Shown in pieces: positions 61,763 to 64,000 of a stretch of 64,000 nt of DNA. The notes under the pieces are model-generated. The model saw only the letters and a list, made by a program, of their open reading frames with translations. It did not search any database and was not told the DNA's origin. This DNA is from Paenibacillus sp. FSL R5-0766 (lineage in GTDB: Bacteria > Bacillota > Bacilli > Paenibacillales > Paenibacillaceae), in assembly GCF_037971845.1 (NCBI RefSeq), contig NZ_CP150227.1:434001-498000 (forward strand), given 5' to 3'. How positions within the stretch are numbered: position 1 is the stretch's first letter; every line of letters starts with the position of its first letter. The position numbers and the translations under genes were made by a program.

Positions 61763-62803
61763 TTATTGGGGTAAAAACGCGTTCGTATATGCCTTGCTCA
61801 CATCGATCTGTTCATCCAGCAGTTTTTTGCTAAACATCCAGTCAGTGTAGTTTTGCCACACTTCCTGTTTTTGTTCTCCCCAGCGCGGGGCGTCATCTGT
61901 GTACTTTGGACTAAGCCATTTCTGGCTTGCCAGTACCAATTCCTTATCCAGATCCGGTACGGCCTTGATCAGAATGTTTGCTGCGTCTTCGGGATGATCA
62001 ATTGCGTATTGATACCCTTCGGAGGTGGCTTTCAGGAATGCTTTCACCAACTCGGGGTCGTTTTGGATCGTCTGCTCGTTGGTTACGAGGACAGGCGTGT
62101 AGTAATCCAATGCATCTGAATAATCCTTCACATATAACATGTCGATTGGTTCCCCGCGCAGTTCGGCTTCAATACCCGTCCAGGCGTAGAAAATCCACGC
62201 AAAATCAATATCCCGTTTCACTGCGGTGAAAAAGTCAGCGTCACCCATGTTAATATTTTTCACTTTCGATACATCAGCTCCGTCGCCTTCCATAATGGAT
62301 TGCATCACGGCTTCTTCCACAGGGGAACCCCAACCGCCATAGGTTTTACCTTCAAAGTCTTTCGGTGACTTGATATTCCGATCCGCCGGAGCAGCGAAAC
62401 CAGATGTATTATGCTGAATAACTGCTGCGATGGAGACCAATGGAACACCCTGTGTGCGGGCTTGAGTTACACTCTCCTGATAACTTACGCCAAAAGGCAC
62501 TTCATTGGAGGCAACCATCGTATCTGCGCCACCGGCACCTGGTTGTACAATCTCCACGTTCAAGCCTTCGGCCTTGTAAAAACCTTGATCTACAGCCGCA
62601 TACAGGCCGGTATGATTCGTATTTGGTGTCCAGTCGAGCACCACTTTAATATCTTTCAGGGCGGCAGTGTCACCTTCGTTGCTGCTTTCCGTATTTGTGT
62701 TGCCGTTCTGCCCAGCTGGGGCAGCTTCTTTGCCACCACATGCGGCTACAGTCACCATAAGCACGCATAAGAGCAACAATCCCATCGTTTTACGCCATTT
62801 CAT
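61763..62803 (-). CDS. thiY: Pyrimidine-precursor-binding lipoprotein ThiY (NMT1-like)
   Basis: A 346-aa NMT1/THI5-like solute-binding lipoprotein. The lipobox VAAC precedes a Gly/Asn/Ser linker. DWTPNTNHTGLYAAVDQGFYKAEGL (in parts; about 55-80) and GGADTMVASNEVPFGVSYQ are hallmark segments of ThiY, which binds HMP or formylaminopyrimidine. ATG 62803 follows AAGGAGAG; the in-frame ATG at 62872 lacks a site and would add 23 residues. The gene is directly downstream of a TPP riboswitch, which fits. Confidence 0.88.
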   Translation of the reverse strand: MKWRKTMGLLLLCVLMVTVAACGGKEAAPAGQNGNTNTESSNEGDTAALKDIKVVLDWTPNTNHTGLYAAVDQGFYKAEGLNVEIVQPGAGGADTMVASNEVPFGVSYQESVTQARTQGVPLVSIAAVIQHNTSGFAAPADRNIKSPKDFEGKTYGGWGSPVEEAVMQSIMEGDGADVSKVKNINMGDADFFTAVKRDIDFAWIFYAWTGIEAELRGEPIDMLYVKDYSDALDYYTPVLVTNEQTIQNDPELVKAFLKATSEGYQYAIDHPEDAANILIKAVPDLDKELVLASQKWLSPKYTDDAPRWGEQKQEVWQNYTDWMFSKKLLDEQIDVSKAYTNAFLPQ

Positions 62804-62954
62804 CTGTGGTTCTCTCCTTCGGTATGTCCGGCCGATTGGCCCGGGGTACTCCTTGGCTTCATATCCAATCATCTTGCATAAATCGACAGATTTATACCAG
62901 TTGAGATCTGGATAACGTCACTTTTTTTAGCTCTCTGGCTATATAAAAGAACAT

Positions 62955-62982
62955 TAAAAAAGCGTCCCGTATTCCGGGACGC
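62955..62982 (-). terminator. TPP riboswitch expression-platform terminator
   Basis: On the minus strand GCGTCCCG pairs perfectly with CGGGACGC around a five-base loop, followed by six T. It lies between the TPP aptamer and thiY and should form when TPP is bound, shutting the operon off. Confidence 0.85.
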
Positions 62983-63041
62983 GTGCAGGCGTTAGAGAGG
63001 TGGCGTTCAGCCATAGGGCTGTGCCATTTCGATATACTCCG

Positions 63042-63131
63042 ATTCCTACGCTGGCATAATCCAGATCAGGTCTAAGGGTTAGTATCTTGGTGGGATACAC
63101 TCTCAGCCGGCCAATTCCGACTCCCCTGGGA
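63042..63131 (-). promoter_or_regulatory. TPP (THI-box) riboswitch
   Basis: On the minus strand the conserved THI elements are present in order: AGGGGAGTC at the P1/P2 side, GGCTGAGAG, ACCCTTAGACCTGATCTGG and ATTATGCCAGCGTAGGA. This is the full aptamer. It controls the downstream thiY-DUF77-thiX-thiZ operon by transcription termination. Confidence 0.95.
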
Positions 63132-63565
63132 AACTATGAAGTTACGGGCATTACTAGGTGTAATTATAGGCCAGCAGGTGGAACGTGTCCAGTCAGGAAC
63201 TGGATGGGGACACGTATGAAATTATCAAACAGGCCGTTATACATATGTATATCAGCCTGTTTAGATGTGTTATTTTCAATAATTATCGTGGCGAATCATA
63301 TAAGGAAATCTGGCTGATTGCAAAAGCATCGAGTGGGCCATAGCCTCAGTGCTGAGGATCTGGAAGGTTTCCAACAAAAACTTGGATCAAATCCGATGTT
63401 TGATATCTCATCGCATCAGGGCTGCTTTCCCTATTTCAGTGATCAGCTTTTGATCGTTTGACCTTGACCGGAGACGCTTGCTTCATTTAAACAACATAAT
63501 TTAGATACAAAAGGAGATAGTACTGCTATATAAATAATTATTTTTTACATATGGGGGCGTACTGA
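63132..63565. other. Intergenic region upstream of riboswitch and PLD-like gene
   Basis: These 434 bases hold the promoter of the thi riboswitch transcript (minus) and that of the phospholipase D-like gene (plus), for which GGGGGCG lies at about 63554. I see no gene or repeat of the types found elsewhere in the window. Confidence 0.4.
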
Positions 63566-64000
63566 ATGATCCTTAAAACCATATTCGCAATTATTCTGTC
63601 CTATTGTGTCTACGTTTTTTTCACAGCTTACCTTTTATTTTTGGTTCCGTCTCCATCTACTATTGAAAATACGGATATGCAAAAATTGTTAACAGCAGGA
63701 AGTACGACAGATCGCGTACTGCTCTTGGAGGACGGCTTTCAATCCGGTCAGGTGAGAATCCAGACCATTCGAGAGGCGAAAACAAGCATCGACCTGGCTT
63801 ATTACTCCATCCAAAAAGGAAAAACATCTCAACTCTTTTTTGCTGCTTTATTCGATGCGGCTGATCGGGGTGTTCATGTTCGAATCATTTTAGACGGGAT
63901 TTTTCACAACATGCGCGGAGAATTGCGTGATATTCCAGATGCCATTGCAGCTCACCCCAATGTGGAGTTAAGGTATTATGAACCACTCAACATAGTTATG
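63566..64000 (+). CDS. Phospholipase D-like protein, partial (cut by window end)
   Basis: The first 145 residues of a membrane-bound PLD-family protein. An N-terminal TM helix (about 5-28) is followed by a PLD-type start (LLEDGFQSGQVRIQTIREAKTSIDLAYYSI, given in parts: LLEDGFQSG, SIDLAYYSI) and GVHVRIILDGIF. The first HKD motif is not yet reached at the edge. The family includes cardiolipin synthase-like and YmdC-like enzymes that cut or move phosphatidyl groups. GGGGGCG precedes the ATG. Three-prime end is missing, so length and the second HKD are unknown. Confidence 0.75.
   Translation, partial: MILKTIFAIILSYCVYVFFTAYLLFLVPSPSTIENTDMQKLLTAGSTTDRVLLLEDGFQSGQVRIQTIREAKTSIDLAYYSIQKGKTSQLFFAALFDAADRGVHVRIILDGIFHNMRGELRDIPDAIAAHPNVELRYYEPLNIVM

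Noticed and set aside
63087..63317. 76-aa open frame on the plus strand
   Set aside because: It overlaps the TPP riboswitch aptamer in antisense; no ribosome site.
63132..63565. Possible tRNA or T-box in the region before the PLD-like gene
   Set aside because: No cloverleaf or T-box sequence could be found by reading.

Overview
The window reads as chromosome of an endospore-forming, low-to-mid GC Bacillota, most likely Paenibacillus. This is judged from strong AGGAGG-type ribosome sites, a Spo0E-family gene, YesM/AraC two-component systems paired with CUT1 sugar transporters, a glnQHMP-type operon, ycnI/ycnJ, a BMP-type nucleoside transporter and a csoR-copZ-copA copper locus. The genus is an inference, since no 16S gene is present.

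Layout. 0.3-0.5 kb: Spo0E-like phosphatase. 0.7-8.9 kb: a sugar-uptake module (sensor kinase, AraC response regulator, solute-binding lipoprotein, unknown TIM-barrel protein, two permeases, FAD oxidoreductase). 9.3-12.7 kb (minus): glnQ-glnH-glnM-glnP. 13-16.4 kb: intracellular GH28 glycosidase, AraC regulator and a DUF985 cupin. 16.5-17.9 kb (minus): ECF sigma and its membrane partner. 18.2-20.6 kb: aldo/keto reductase and a DUF445 protein. 20.9-22.9 kb: lipoprotein, lipase with a C-terminal WXG100-like tail, and a WXG100 protein, which looks like a type VII secretion toxin cassette. 23.1-27.8 kb (minus): copper genes ycnJ/ycnI, separated by a nested repeat, and a NarL-type two-component system. 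28.1-31.2 kb: a 55-aa protein, a membrane GGDEF/HD-GYP protein, a 34-aa membrane peptide and a DUF5317 protein. 31.4-32.9 kb: an IS110-family element with a possible bridge-RNA end. 32.9-41.1 kb: an S-layer-like secreted protein, a nucleoside ABC importer and a nucleoside phosphorylase.

41.1-50.8 kb is a clearly AT-rich island and the most unusual part. It holds a MacB-type ATPase, a 1349-aa FtsX-type permease fused to an M1 zinc aminopeptidase, two membrane-anchored CxxC thioredoxin-fold proteins, a MauE/DoxX-like membrane protein, an ABC exporter without a peptidase domain, and last a 65-aa peptide with eight cysteines behind a near-perfect ribosome site. No RiPP modification enzyme is present. 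I read it as an undescribed or poorly described system for making, oxidising, exporting and processing or resisting a disulfide-rich peptide. A frameshifted IS4-type transposase remnant lies just downstream.

51-64 kb returns to ordinary chromosome: GNAT, csoR-copZ-copA with two CsoR palindromes, an ABC-2 permease, TetR and nitroreductase, a TatD hydrolase, a thiXYZ pyrimidine-precursor transporter with a thiamine-binding protein under a TPP riboswitch, and the start of a phospholipase D-like gene cut by the window edge.

The window also carries a family of roughly 190-235 bp imperfect palindromes at 5.46, 24.04, 58.32 and 61.57 kb. A fifth, diverged copy at 23.96-24.33 kb has the 24.04-kb copy inserted in its middle. 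Three of the copies touch stop codons. Two other palindromic repeat types occur at 8.97 and 40.0 kb.
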